Source: Channa striata (lineage: Eukaryota > Chordata > Actinopteri > Anabantiformes > Channidae). Taken from it: a stretch of 64,000 nt of DNA. The first letter of the stretch is position 1; each line of letters begins with the position of its first letter. The translations under genes and the position numbers were made by a program. The DNA lies in assembly GCA_033026295.1 (NCBI GenBank), contig CM065184.1, positions 9,179,501-9,243,500 of the forward strand, in the 5' to 3' direction. The notes under the pieces are model-generated. The model saw only the letters and a program-made list of their open reading frames with translations, was not told the origin of the DNA and did no database searches. This document shows positions 22,938 through 34,773 of this stretch, one piece after another.

Positions 22938-25900
22938 CTGCGAAAAATACACGTCAACACATAGGTTTCATTGAAATACACAGGATCCTGCCGTTGTTTG
23001 TATTATATTATAGTGATTCATCTCAAATATAAAGTCAGAACATCTAAGGGTAAAGTTACAATTATTTAGGAAAACTCAAAATACTAATGATTGGTCTGTA
23101 TATTAAAAGTAAAGGCTTGCATGAACACTGGAATAATAGCAAGAAAAATTAGAAACTGCTGTTTTGTTTAGCAAAACCCTTGTTTTGTTGATTTCTATTG
23201 TTACTGTCCTATTAACAGTACAGTGCTGCTGGTTATATACTGTCACCAATGTGACTTTGTAATTTACATTTTATGACTCAAAATATTTTGACAATCATGC
23301 AATATGTGCCACTTTTTAATTAAGGTAAAATCCTGAATTCTGATTATGGCCCCAACACACTGTGGGGCTGAAATGTTATGTGTTGTCCCATCCAAACCAC
23401 AAATGCAAAGAAAGAAAAATCCACATGTCACCAAGTTGTGTTATTGCCCTGCTCTGTGCAGAATGGTGTTTCAGGCTAATGTCAAGCTAAAGATGAATGT
23501 CCTCTGACAAATAACTAAAAAGAAAATGGAACCAATTCACTGCAATTAATCTTTTTTACCTACTTTTTATCCCGAAAGTTCTAATGATTACTCACCTAAA
23601 GGAGCTGGCTGGCCTCTTATTACTCCATTTTTCGTCCACTCCTCCCAGTCGGTCACTTCTTTATAAATTAGCTCTACAAATGAAAGAACAGAAAAACATT
23701 AGGGAAAGCACAAAGGGCAGATAGAAATCATTGGTGTATGTATCACGGTACGTGATAGTCGGAGAGCATTGAATACTATACAGTCCAAACAGCATCATGT
23801 TTCTACTGCGGACAAGCTGTGCCGGTATGACCCTTCTAAAAATGAGTGAGGGGGTCATTATCACCTGGCATGGGTTAGGATGAGCTCATCGTGCTGGACA
23901 ACTGAAAGTGATATTTACTCACAATCTCCATGCTCCACAGAATCAGGTTCCCCACAGTGGAAAACACTAACTGAGAGCCTTTAAAAGGGGATTTCAACCA
24001 CGCAATGCAGCCTCTGGCAACCACTCCGAAAAGACGGAGCTCCTTGGGCAACAATGTCTGTAAACAGTTTTCTAAAAACTGACTGAATACCCCAGTGAAT
24101 TTCTTTACACATGGTTTATTTTTGTATTGTCCATGAATAGAACATCATCAAGTGACCAATAATAACCTGCTAAAATAGAACCAGTTTTATTATAAAAACA
24201 TTTGTTTGAACATAACTGAAAACCCTAACTATGGCAGGTCTAACACAGTTGCATATCTATGTTTTAGGTGTTTTTTTTTTTAACTTAACCAGGTCATTTG
24301 GTAGTTCACAAACTAATTTATGACAGCGTGACACTCAACTAAATTTCTTAATACATGCATTTTATCAGACTATTCACCTTTAACATTACTAAATGAAACC
24401 TCTAGGGCAATGTACCCTAGCACTGTTAAATCCTGGGCTGCCTTCAGGTGCCAGAAGGTAAATAAAACACTGGAAGTGACAGTGAAAAGTGAAGTGTTGA
24501 GTGTGGTGTTAACTATCTCAGCATGCTGTCTAACCTTTCCACTCTTCCACAGTATGCTCCCTCTCATCAAGCTGTTTGTCTGGGATCTTCGGAGGGGGCT
24601 GAGAAAGAGAAAATGGTTTGAATGGCAATGCCAACTTTCCACTTTAAGTCATGTATTTAAAATCTCATGTGACCCATTTAAGAGACACACAGCCTGATCA
24701 GCCATCCACATACCGCTTCCACTTCAGCTGGGTCGTACCAAACATTAATGTAGGGGTGCTGCAGGGCCTCATCTACAGAGATGCGCTTGGAGGCATCAAT
24801 CACTAACATCTTGGATAAGAGATCTCTAGCTTGGCTCGCTGAGGGGAAAACAGCAAATGGATACATTTCTGCATTATCCCATAACTCATTCGATGAATGG
24901 GTTCTTCATGGTTTACGTCATGATATGACGAACACACATAAAAATACCTTTAAGTTTGTTGTGATCAGAGTCTGCAGGGAAGAGGACGTCTGGGAAGAGT
25001 TTTTCAAAGCTGTATCCAGCATAGCGTGGCCTGTTTTCGACATACGTTCTCACTGACTGGTTCAGCTTCATTAAGAAATCCTGAGATGGAGTGCCGAGCT
25101 GCTCAATTACCTTGTTCCACTGGTCGATGTCTGAAGTATAAATGTTAAGGAAACAAGCCAAACAGACACTGTAACATGCTATTAGTGCAGCATGGCACTT
25201 ACTTTTCTTTGGAGCTGCACACACCAGCACAAACTACTTGTGTCTATGCACACACACACAGATGACCTGATCTATGGTGATGCACCCACTAATTGCTTTC
25301 CAACACAGCTAATGTATAACACCTTGTACACACTCTCTCAGCAGCTAGTGCCCTTTATTGTCTGATTCCTCTTGAAATTCTCACAATGGGCGAGAGCAGC
25401 AGAGCAATGATGGAGGTCATGTTCAGCAGGTAGAAAACTGGATAATGGACAGCAAGGTGAAAGGGAGGGAACTGAATCTCTCCACACGGAATGAAGTGAC
25501 GACACAGTGATCAGTCAATGATGGGGAAGGATACGATCAGTGCCGGGGAACAACACACTTCCCCTGATCATCTCGGCCACTATGCAGCCCACTGACCACA
25601 CATCCACTGGACATGGATGTTTAGGTGACGGGGAGGTGGGCATGCAAACAGAATGTTGGAAAAACAAAAAGCACATCAAACGGCCAACAACGTGAGAGGG
25701 AATCAAACTGAATGGCAGTGAAATGATGATGTGAGGAAATAAAATGGAGCCCATGCAGATATATGAGAGGGAGCAATGCAGCAAACTTCAGTTATTACAG
25801 ACATTATATTTGGTTACATTAACTATTCCTCACAGCCTGGTGTAAATTATTATGTTCAAGCTGAAAATGGACAGTGTTTAAACTTTCAAATATTGTTAAG

Positions 25901-28509
25901 ATTAAAAGTAGGAAAAAGTATTTGAAAAGACCCAAGGATACAGTCCCTTCCTGGAAAGAGGATTTTATGGCGAACCATTTCTGCCAGTATGCAGCCCACA
26001 GACCAAATGTCCACTATTGAAGCGGACACAGTAGTAAAAAAGCCAATAAGAGGTAAGAGGAATGAGCAATCACAGGTTAGTCACATGTAGAAGGCCAGTT
26101 TGATAACAATTTCCTATTACGTACAGCATGCAGTTCACACAGTGTTACCAGCAAGACTTTGCCTCACATCCTTGTATGTGGGTTATTAAATCTTACTTAA
26201 ACAAATTTGATACTGTACACACGTCACTGTAGATTGACGGAGTGACACATGCAGCACTTAAATGATCACTAACCATTGGCTTGGTAGCCCATGCCTAGGA
26301 TAACCTCGGGTGCTCTGTAGTAGCGTGTAACCACATACGGTGTCATCAGGAGGCCTGTGGCGGCCGTCCGAGCCAAGCCGAAGTCCAAAATCTTCAGTGT
26401 ACAGTCTGACTTGACAACTATGTTACTGGGCTTGAGGTCCTACATGAGGAAACAGATCAAAATGTAGATTTTAGATGTTGACTTTCTCATTTGCTTTTTT
26501 CCATTACATTAAAACATTTTTTGTATGTTTTGAGCTGTGTGCTTAAACCTTTTTTTTCTGCTGCACAACATTATCCATCATGACTACAATCTAGCTCTTA
26601 GCCTGTAGGTTCAGCCTTCATACTGCAGCTACTTTCTAAAGGTTACTATTTCTTTGTCCGGTTTGTGTGCACTACAAATTGCTTATAAAGGTGCTTGCCA
26701 GTAGCAAATGAATTTCAAGAATGCATTTTTCAAATGAATCAAGTAGCAGCTTTTACAGTATTGATTTATTTTTTTCTGGCTGCTTCATCGTTCATTCTGA
26801 GAATAATGTTTTGTTGAAGAAGTCCCTTACATCTCAATGAATAAATGCCTTTATTCATCACCTAACAGTATTCCAGTTCACTGTTTGCCTTAACACTTGA
26901 GTGTCAAGTGTCACAGCAGGTTTAACAGTTTCCCCTGGGGCAAACTGGCCTGGCTTTGGTCTTTGTAATCTCAGCCAGCTGATGAATTTACCCTGTGAAT
27001 GATGCCGGCAGCATGGAGGTGTTTGATACCACACAACATCTGATAGAGCAGATAGGACAGCCTCTCATGGTCCAGCTCCATCTGAATGACCTGACACAGG
27101 TTGGCATCCATCAGCTCCATCACCAAGTATCTGACAGAGCAGAAACATATACACAAGTGGTTGAGAAGCATTAAATAAACTCACAAGCGAGAATGCGTTT
27201 TTGAATGATATATATATAGTGTATTTTCAAAAAACACAGAACTGTAGTTACTTACACATCTGCGAACTCCTCTAATGATTTTTGTGGTGTAAATACATTT
27301 AATAGGCCAATAATCTGTGGGTATAAACATGTGCAAATTAGAATAATGTTTTCATCATATTTACATGCCCCATTGTAGCACCGGCTGAACAGTGCTGCCA
27401 GATCCTGCAAAAATTGTACATTCAAAATCCAACGTGAGTTTGAACATTCGGCATTAAAAAACTGCTCCTATTACTCAGGCTACAAAACACACATCTTTAC
27501 GTCTTAGTAAAAATAATGAGTGTAAATAAGTATTTTTAGTATCATAAGCCAAACTAAATTTGAGCAGAATTAAACTATAATCTGACTGCAAATAACTTGT
27601 AACAACAAGTTTATAAGATGCTGTGCACGGCAACGGTGGCTACCTAGTATGATTTTAGCAGTTATTTGATTGGATAATCAATGGCTGATCCAAGGTCAGT
27701 TTTCCACAACACATTACTGACACTGTGAGCTTACGGTACCTGAGCAGGCTGGATTCAAATCAGCTCTAAAATGTTTCGTTCTGATGATAAAAACAATGAA
27801 ATACTGACTGATATTTTGTACATTTTTGGTGTTTTAGAATTACTGCTTTCACCTCGTACAAAGGTCTATTATTGGACAAGTACGATAATTACGATTTCTG
27901 AGTTTAACAGCATTTAAGTAAATTAAGCAAACTAATTACATTTTGAAATTCTGCAATTCTTAAATTCCATGTCTTCCACTGATGCAACATAATCTAATCA
28001 TCTAATGTAACATTTGAAAACTTACATTTTTGTGATTGACATATTTCATTAGGACGAGCTCTCTGTATGCCCTCTTGGCGTGGGTTTGATTTTGAAAAGG
28101 CCGACTCAGCTTCTTGATGGCGACATTTCGTTCAAGGATTTGGTCATAAGCAGAGCTGAAGAACAAAGTTATGTAACATGATCAACAGTATAGATATGGT
28201 ACTGTATTCTAAACTATTCTGATATCAAAAATAAAACAAGCACAAAAATTACAACAACGTACAGTCTATGTGAATTTAATTAGTATATTCTTTGGTTCTC
28301 GTAAATATTCCAGTGGCTTACTGGACACTTCCATACTGGAAATAAGTGTCTCAAGTAACTGAATATACATGAAGCTGGAGCACTTACCAGACGATTCCCT
28401 GCGCACCCGAGCCAATGGGTCTCAGATTCTGGTATCGCTTGAGTACAGTAAACGTTGAATCTCCAACATCCAGGCTGTAGAACTCCTTTTCTCTCTTGTT
28501 TTTGTTCAT
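22751..28509 (-). CDS. mapk8: Mitogen-activated protein kinase 8 (JNK1)
   Basis: Exons in transcript order: 28509-28388 (start codon at 28507-28509), 28155-28026, 27314-27256, 27130-26992, 26439-26274, then one of 26013-25942 or 25606-25535, then 25130-24948, 24838-24714, 24598-24535, 23673-23596, 22937/22932-22751. Exon sizes 130, 59, 139, 166, 72, 183, 125, 64 and 78 keep frame throughout. Residues match JNK1: [20 protein letters not shown], the IIHRDLKPSN catalytic loop, DFGLAR, and the dual-phosphorylation motif TPY at 26335-26343. JNK1 is the stress-activated Ser/Thr kinase downstream of MKK4/MKK7; it phosphorylates c-Jun in the nucleus and many cytoplasmic targets. The predicted products are 384 residues (short tail, the same length as human JNK1-alpha-1) and about 439 residues (long tail). 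The TPY loop reads TGLLMTPY instead of TSFMMTPY. Teleosts often have two mapk8 copies; this could be mapk8b by synteny. Confidence 0.97.
25131..25152 (-). other. U12-type branch point and acceptor before mapk8 exon 7
   Basis: On the minus strand TTCCTTAAC (25152-25144) is a perfect U12 branch-site consensus, placed about 14 bases before the AG at 25132-25131, with no polypyrimidine tract. Together with the two GTATCCTT donors this marks the intron after exon 6 as U12-type in both splice forms. Confidence 0.9.
25535..25606 (-). CDS. mapk8: mapk8 mutually exclusive exon, beta type
   Basis: 72 nt encoding [20 protein letters not shown] then PGTD, matching the human JNK1-beta exon (EMIKGGVLFPGTD). 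It joins to the next exon as GTD-HIDQW. The donor is GTATCCTTCC, a U12-type 5' site. The exon forms part of kinase subdomain IX-X and affects substrate and docking preference. Confidence 0.95.
25942..26013 (-). CDS. mapk8: mapk8 mutually exclusive exon, alpha type
   Basis: 72 nt encoding [20 protein letters not shown] then PGRD, matching the human JNK1-alpha exon ([13 protein letters not shown]). It joins as GRD-YIDQW, so the split codon becomes Tyr here and His with the beta exon, as in human. The donor is GTATCCTTGG, also U12-type. It precedes the beta exon in transcript order by about 335 bases. Confidence 0.95.
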
Positions 28510-28554
28510 GGCAAAGTCTTCAATTACTGCTTTCTGTGCATCAAAAAATGTCCT

Positions 28555-29991
28555 CTGTGGACACAAAGACAGACAGACAGACGTTACAATGCTGTGCACT
28601 GGCAAAACAACAGCACGGATCCCACAATAGCTGCTGAGCAAATCAGGCGAAAATTAGAAAGTCAAATGAAAATCCCTGTTCCCAAAGCAGCAGATTAGCA
28701 GCAGAAAAGACACTGTCGAATTTCACACTTGAGCGAGCACTGCAGTTCCTTATCTCACCAACTCAGCAAACACACCAGGATAGAAGATTCGATATCATCA
28801 GCAGTGGTGGCAGAACAGCAGGCCACTGGGATGTCTACTCCATCATATGAAACATAACTCTCACAGTGACTCTGTCACACTGGAAAACCAAGCTCAGTGA
28901 TAATTCCTATGATTTTGGACTCCAGCCCACGACTCCAGCCCAGTTCTAGAGGCAGGTCTTCCACAGGCACATGCTAACTGGGTCAAGTTGCACCATGAGG
29001 CTGTGAGCCCAGATAAAACAACACAGAGATGCCAAGTTGTGTCCACGAGGTGCCTAAACAAGAACAATCTTTCTGCATTAAAACATAATCACCTAAAATC
29101 TAAAAAAAAAGTACGAGTTAATATAATAACATCAGATTCCTTCCTTTAATTCCGTTCTTATATAAGCAACACATTCAGCCTCCCCATTCTCCCACTCACT
29201 CGACACAAAGTCCATATGAGGGATATAATTGCCAGAATAAAATGCGTCACCTCTCCTTCTGTTCCTCCACCGTCACAGTGATGTACATAACATCCAACTC
29301 CCTCACAACATGAAAATAGACATGGCACTTTTTTCAGACAGCAAGACAATCTTGTCTGAGCTATGATGGCTTCATTATCCTTGCTGTCAGTGTGCTGTAG
29401 CGTTTGTGGCATGGACAATCTTTTACACATCTTTTATACAATCTGTTTTCTAATAATGCATATAATTAAAGTCCGGTTAGTACTACTCACAAGCTGACAG
29501 TTTCACTTGTTTAATCTTCTCTGGTTTCCTAAATTGCTATTTGGTTACACGCAGGGCTCATTTTAAAGTCCCTTTTGTGAAACAACTAGTATTGATGCTT
29601 ACAGCTCCCTGCTGCATCGACAAATTCCTCTGAATCAATTACTCCCTATTAGATGCAGTTATGTCTCAGGTGCTGTTCTTTTTTTTAAAACAGGAAATCA
29701 TGCAGCACATAGGACAATTATATTCCGTGAATGGATTTGAAGCCAGGGAGCTATATGTACTTGTGTACCTGGAAAAACCTGAAATACAGCAGGGTTATAT
29801 CTAGAGAGAACTGCCATCTAATTACTTTGTTTTCTCTAAACTGGCTACCCAAGCCTAAATGTTAAATAAATTGCTTCCAAAGGGACACGAAACAAGGACA
29901 ATTCCAGTCCTGGCAAAGGTTAAAAACGTCTAAATAAAGCAAAAACACACAATCTTGTCTCTGTTTCACTGCAGTGTTTACACAATCTAAA

Positions 29992-30030
<39 letters not shown>

Positions 30031-30738
30031 AGCACAAAAGTTAAATCAATGTATAACCATTTTTTAACCATGGAAATAAAAAATCTTTCAGTTTACATCA
30101 GCAGATTAGAAATTTTTCACATACACATTCATGGATCTCATCGATATGATCCTCATATATACAGAATATTACCCATTCCACAGCTGAAACTGTCTATTTT
30201 TGTCAGTCCAAACACATGCAAACTCTCAGGGGAAAATTAAGTTGTCTGCATCATCCAGACCCAGACAAATAGCAGAGACTGAGGAGAACCACTATTGACC
30301 CATTCTGTATTTCCATCCAATGACGGTGTGTTCACCTTGGTCACACGACCTCTCGCTTTGGCTTCCGGGCGCTTGCAGGTGAATGAACGTTTAGATTTTG
30401 GCTTCATAAATCGCCATACATCCCTACAACCTGAGCATGCCTGACATGGTTGCGATGATAACGTGCATATGGTGATTTGATCGGGCCCGTTTGTAAATCA
30501 CAGCGCGGCGTCGGTCGGCGGAGAGACAAGCCGCTGCCTGACGCGAACGCCACAAACATGTAACATCGTAGGACGAGGAAAGGAGAGAAATTATATCAAA
30601 TAACGATCAAAGTCATAATGTAACAGCCTTTCAAATAACAGGGAGGGCAGATCAGCGTGCACATAATGACATACGACCCTCCCCCACGGCCAAACAATAA
30701 GCACCTCTGAGAAGGAGAGGTGCGAATCCTCCTCTTAC
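28555..30738 (-). other. mapk8 intron in the 5' UTR
   Basis: About 2.2 kb between the start-codon exon (5' edge at 28554) and the probable non-coding first exon. A (GACA)n run at about 28568-28582 serves as pyrimidine tract on the minus strand. A pure (AC)n run of about 30 bases is at 30000-30028. No further exon is recognised. Confidence 0.55.
30000..30029. repeat. (AC)n microsatellite
   Basis: About 15 uninterrupted AC units in the 5' UTR intron of mapk8. Confidence 0.9.
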
Positions 30739-31030
30739 CTCTGTCATTCAAACCAAACGATCGATCGCCGCGGTCCGATCAGCGGTGAAATGTGCCGAGC
30801 AGCGGACTATTTGTTTAATGCCGCCGGTGATGAGTGATTTATTCCGTTGTGCGGCTTAAAAATACATGACCTCACCAGATTTACTTGCCTACGTTTCCAT
30901 CTGCCCGATACTGACAGGCCGGGACGCGCAGTGCGCACGGGGCATGCGTCCCAGCAGCGCGTCACTCATCCACGGACACACCCACCTCCTCCACCTCCTC
31001 CTCATCCTTCCTTCCTTCCTTCCTTCCGCC
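30340..31030 (-). promoter_or_regulatory. mapk8: Probable mapk8 CpG-rich promoter and non-coding first exon
   Basis: This block is rich in CpG (GCGCGGCGTCGGTCGGCGG near 30500, GATCGATCGCCGCGGTCCG near 30760, GGGACGCGCAGTGCGCACGG near 30920), unlike its AT-rich surroundings. On the minus strand a consensus donor GACAGAG|GTAAGAGG places a first-exon end at 30739, with no coding potential upstream of it, so it fits a 5' UTR exon of mapk8. The TTCC tandem repeat at about 31006-31027 lies at the outer edge. The start site is not known. Confidence 0.6.
31005..31028. repeat. (TTCC)n microsatellite
   Basis: Five to six uninterrupted TTCC units next to the mapk8 CpG-rich region. Confidence 0.85.
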
Positions 31031-34000
31031 TGACTCTCTCCCTCCCTCTGTCTACAATTTGAAAACGTTAGGAATGTGATAAATTAGATGTTATTTATGG
31101 TCCTTATGTCGGCAGTTAATTTATTGTCGATAATTGACGTTGGACTCATGGAAATAGCGCCAATGCTGCGTAATGATCAGCCAGAGGCCAAGTAGAGATA
31201 TAGGCCATATATTTATCCAGCAGCTGATTTCACACCTTGTGTTGGGTGTGTTAATGATTTGCAAGATGAGGCTGCATATTCCCCTTCTTTATACTTTATA
31301 ATATTTATTTTCCAGTGCAAACAGAGTCTGAGAGTGAGTGTCAAACTGTTCAAATTTTTTTTAAAGTGTTTCATAGCTTTCCTATAACTAGCTTTCATAT
31401 AACTAAAACTATATTAATTTGAAACTTGTGTCATTTTTCTCAACAAGCTAAAAAAATGGAAGGACAGTTGGATGTCCACATTAAGAGTGCACAGTGAAGT
31501 AATCCACAACTTCAAGCAAATGAGTCAATCATATGTTTTGACATAAAGATTATGAATTGTCCTATATTTTTTCTCTCTCCGTTTCTTTCTTCCTTCTGCC
31601 AGGTCTGTTTTAATTAAAGTAGTTGGTTATATCTGTTTAAGTTAAATGATAACTATAAATAGTCTTGGAGCCTTGTTATTTTCCTTGACTGACAGGTCTT
31701 TTTTTATGTGTACATTTACAAAGCCGAGATTATTGTCGTTTTCATACAACACAATGATGCAGTTACCTCGAGTGATTTGTCAACCAAAAAAAAAAAATCA
31801 CAAAATTACTATTAAATCGCTCTATGTTAGATGTAGTAGAGGCACAAAATGAGACAATATGTATGTGTGTGTTTCTAAGGGTAACAGTGATGTTGCAACC
31901 ATCGCATTTGTCTAAAAGTGAACTACATTTGCAGAATGAGGAAGCCAACATCCGAGACTTTTCGGGTCCTGTGGATCTCCAGAGGAATCCTGTGTGTAGT
32001 GTGACCTGCACAGGCTCCTGCAGAAGCCCCCAGCATAGTATTCAGGGTAACACCTAGAGTTCATCCATCAGCTCCTATGCGCTACAACAGCACGGAGGCA
32101 CCCACGGAGCCATGCTCTGCAAAGGCATGTGACTGAATCAGGACATCGGGTAGAAACGCGTTGAGCTGAGTACTTTGAATTCTCCCTGCACCCACCGGAC
32201 AAGCCCTGGATGCTGGTTATTTATCCGTGTCCCTCCGCAGAAAACCGCGGGGCCTGCGGCGAAAAGCGCGCAACAGCCCTGGGAGGCGGCATGGATAAAC
32301 GTCCCCGCACCGACTCCCGCAGGAACGCACGGCCACTACGATCTCTTACCCCTTGTTCGAGGAGAGCCCGCAGTGTTATGATCATCGTGGGGGAGCAGAT
32401 CTACGGCAGCAGGCTTCACTCCAGCGTCGTTCGTCCTTCCCAGGCTTCTCTGTAGCGCACCCACCGCTGGGGGAAGCCACCGCACCTTTGGGCGTCAGAC
32501 GGGATTAGTTAAATCGGGGGGAGCTGATCTCACGCCACCCGTCGTTGGTGACTCTGACCTGTCGCTGTCAAAACGCGGGGTAATCCAATTAGGGTTTAAG
32601 GGCGAGGGGCTAAGAATAGCGCCAATTACAGTCAAAAGTTTCACATCTTCAGCGTGCTGCTGGTGCTGATGGAGCAAATGAATGAATGAGGCATGTATAG
32701 TTAATGTCATTGATCGGTTACCTGCCGGAGCGGAGCAGCCTTTTACTGAGAGGACGTCAAAACAGCGATGCCATGATCGCCAGGATTATTGTGGCAGTGA
32801 AGGAGCTGAAGAGAATTCAAAGGATCAGACTGCTGACATAGGTTACATATGCTGCCAGGTAATGTTTCTATTCCTCACCATCTTCTCCTACAGCTACTGT
32901 TGTTTGGCACTTGACTGGGTTGGAGTGGGTGTCATCATATTCAGATAAATTAGTTTATGAAAGCTAATTGACTATAGGTTCTGTCCATATGCACAGGACT
33001 GTAACGACTTTATATCCATGAGTGATAAAATGCCTGGTGTAGTCTTCATATTCAGGCCTGTGAGGACAAAACCATCTTGGTGATTTTTTTTGTTGATTGC
33101 TACAGGCTGCTTACATAAGCATGAATACTATCATATTTTGTTTTGCATAGTGTCATTTTGTGGAATAGATGAAGGAGACCTAGATCTTAAAGAAGGTTGT
33201 CCCAGATTCCCACGAATTCAGTGCATCTTCTCTGTCATGCCTGCTCTACATGGTCTGTCTGTAACAGGATAATAAGGCTAGATGTTCAGTAGTGATTAAA
33301 GTCTCGGTATATCCGTGGTATATATTCCAGTTCCGGCATAACAGAGTGGAGAATAAGCATGTTTTTACAAAACTGAGTAAAATGGACATTGCATAAGATT
33401 TGTAGATGCTGATAGTGGTTCGTTCTAGAACAGAACACATCCTGCTGCTACATGAAAAATTATATGGTTTAAATCCATCTTTATAGTTTCAAAAACATGT
33501 GATTTGGGGACTGCAGATACTGTAACAGAAACTGAAAATGTCATGCTGGTGACAGGAAGCAGGGAAGATCAGACTCAACACATCCAAACAGCAGATAAAC
33601 ACCTTGCTGTATATTGAATGCAGGGATCCTTAACACGATTTGCCCAGAAATCCAGCAACACATGACAATTTGACGTTGATGTAGCTCGGAAGCCACAAAG
33701 TTTCTGTGTTGCCTTGCTGCACTTTACAACGTTACTCCCATAGCTGTACACCTGTAGACAGACCATGCTGAAGGAGTACAGCTAGAGATTTACTCGAGAG
33801 TGGATGAGGGGGGACACCTGGCAGGGTTTGTGCTTCTTAACATTATAACAACAAACCACTGTGCAGGGATATACTAAGTCTTATATTCCTCGTCTTTTTT
33901 TTCCTTTTGTGTCATGCCTTTAGTCTGATAAACCTTTCCTTGTATACAGTGTGGTTCAATCTACTTAATCAGAACTAAAGTAACCGAGTTACTCGTTGCT

Positions 34001-34773
34001 TCAGCCAGTTCACTCTGCAGCTGTTCTGAAACAATTAGAGGAAAAGACCGTCACAATTAAAAATATAGTTGCCTTCATAGCCTTCACCATTAGTAAAGCA
34101 GATTTTGTCTCTTGCAATGATCAGAGAAATTTTGGTAAATGTATAAGTTCCCATTAGTAGCCATGTCAAAGTAAGCAAGTTATGGGAATTTTCAGATGTC
34201 AAGTCAGGTTCTCAGCTGCATACAGCTGTGGTCTTACACTTTATGTGAAAACAAAATACCATGCGAACATGGCATTGTTACTTTGGTGCCAGAAATACAG
34301 CTACCGCAGGTCAGAAGAAAGCCTATTACGAAATGGCAGGAGAAGGGACATTGAGACTGAGCAGTGAGACTAATGGATAATCTAATCAGAGTCCAATGCA
34401 AAGCGCTGCCTTTATCTCCGAACTATCTCTCATAACTGTCTCTCAAGACAAAATACCGTTGTCAGGATGTGATAACAGCACTAATACTCTGAGAGAGAGA
34501 TGTAAAGATAAAATAATGTGTTGTGAAAAAGATGAGAGAAAAAATCAGAGGTTAACAAGCTTGACACTCAGTTCAATATAGAGTTTACGATGTATTAATG
34601 AATAGTGAAGCATCATGAATTTAATAAACCCTTGTACATGTTTGAATTGTACTCACAGCCAAATATAAAATAAACAAACCTCTGCTCAGTGCATTTTCAT
34701 GATCCATGACTCTAAAAAGTGATGATTGTGGTGTGTCATGTGTGTTTTATATGCGTGCAGGAATGTGTGCAGG
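31030..34773. other. Intergenic region between mapk8 and the frmpd2/ptpn20-like gene
   Basis: The promoters of the divergent neighbours mapk8 (-) and the FERM-PDZ-phosphatase gene (+) flank this region. A CpG-rich block lies at about 32170-32620. An AG acceptor just upstream of the large gene's start codon (about 34760) suggests a 5' UTR exon somewhere in this interval. No known protein is recognised. The rest is AT-rich and repeat-poor. Confidence 0.45.
32170..32620. promoter_or_regulatory. Unassigned CpG-rich block, candidate promoter or alternative first exon
   Basis: The GC and CpG content rises sharply (AAAACCGCGGGGCCTGCGGC, then AAAAGCGCGCAACAGC). Overlapping short plus-strand frames exist, one starting at 32291 (MDKRPRTDSRRNARPLRSL) and ending at 32455, but none resembles a family I know. 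It may be the promoter of the frmpd2/ptpn20-like gene, 2.3 kb upstream of its start codon, or an unrelated small gene or non-coding RNA. Confidence 0.35.

Noticed and set aside
29974..30240. CA-repeat-containing frame and CRISPR-like repetition
   Set aside because: Simple (AC)n microsatellite; eukaryotic context, no spacer structure.
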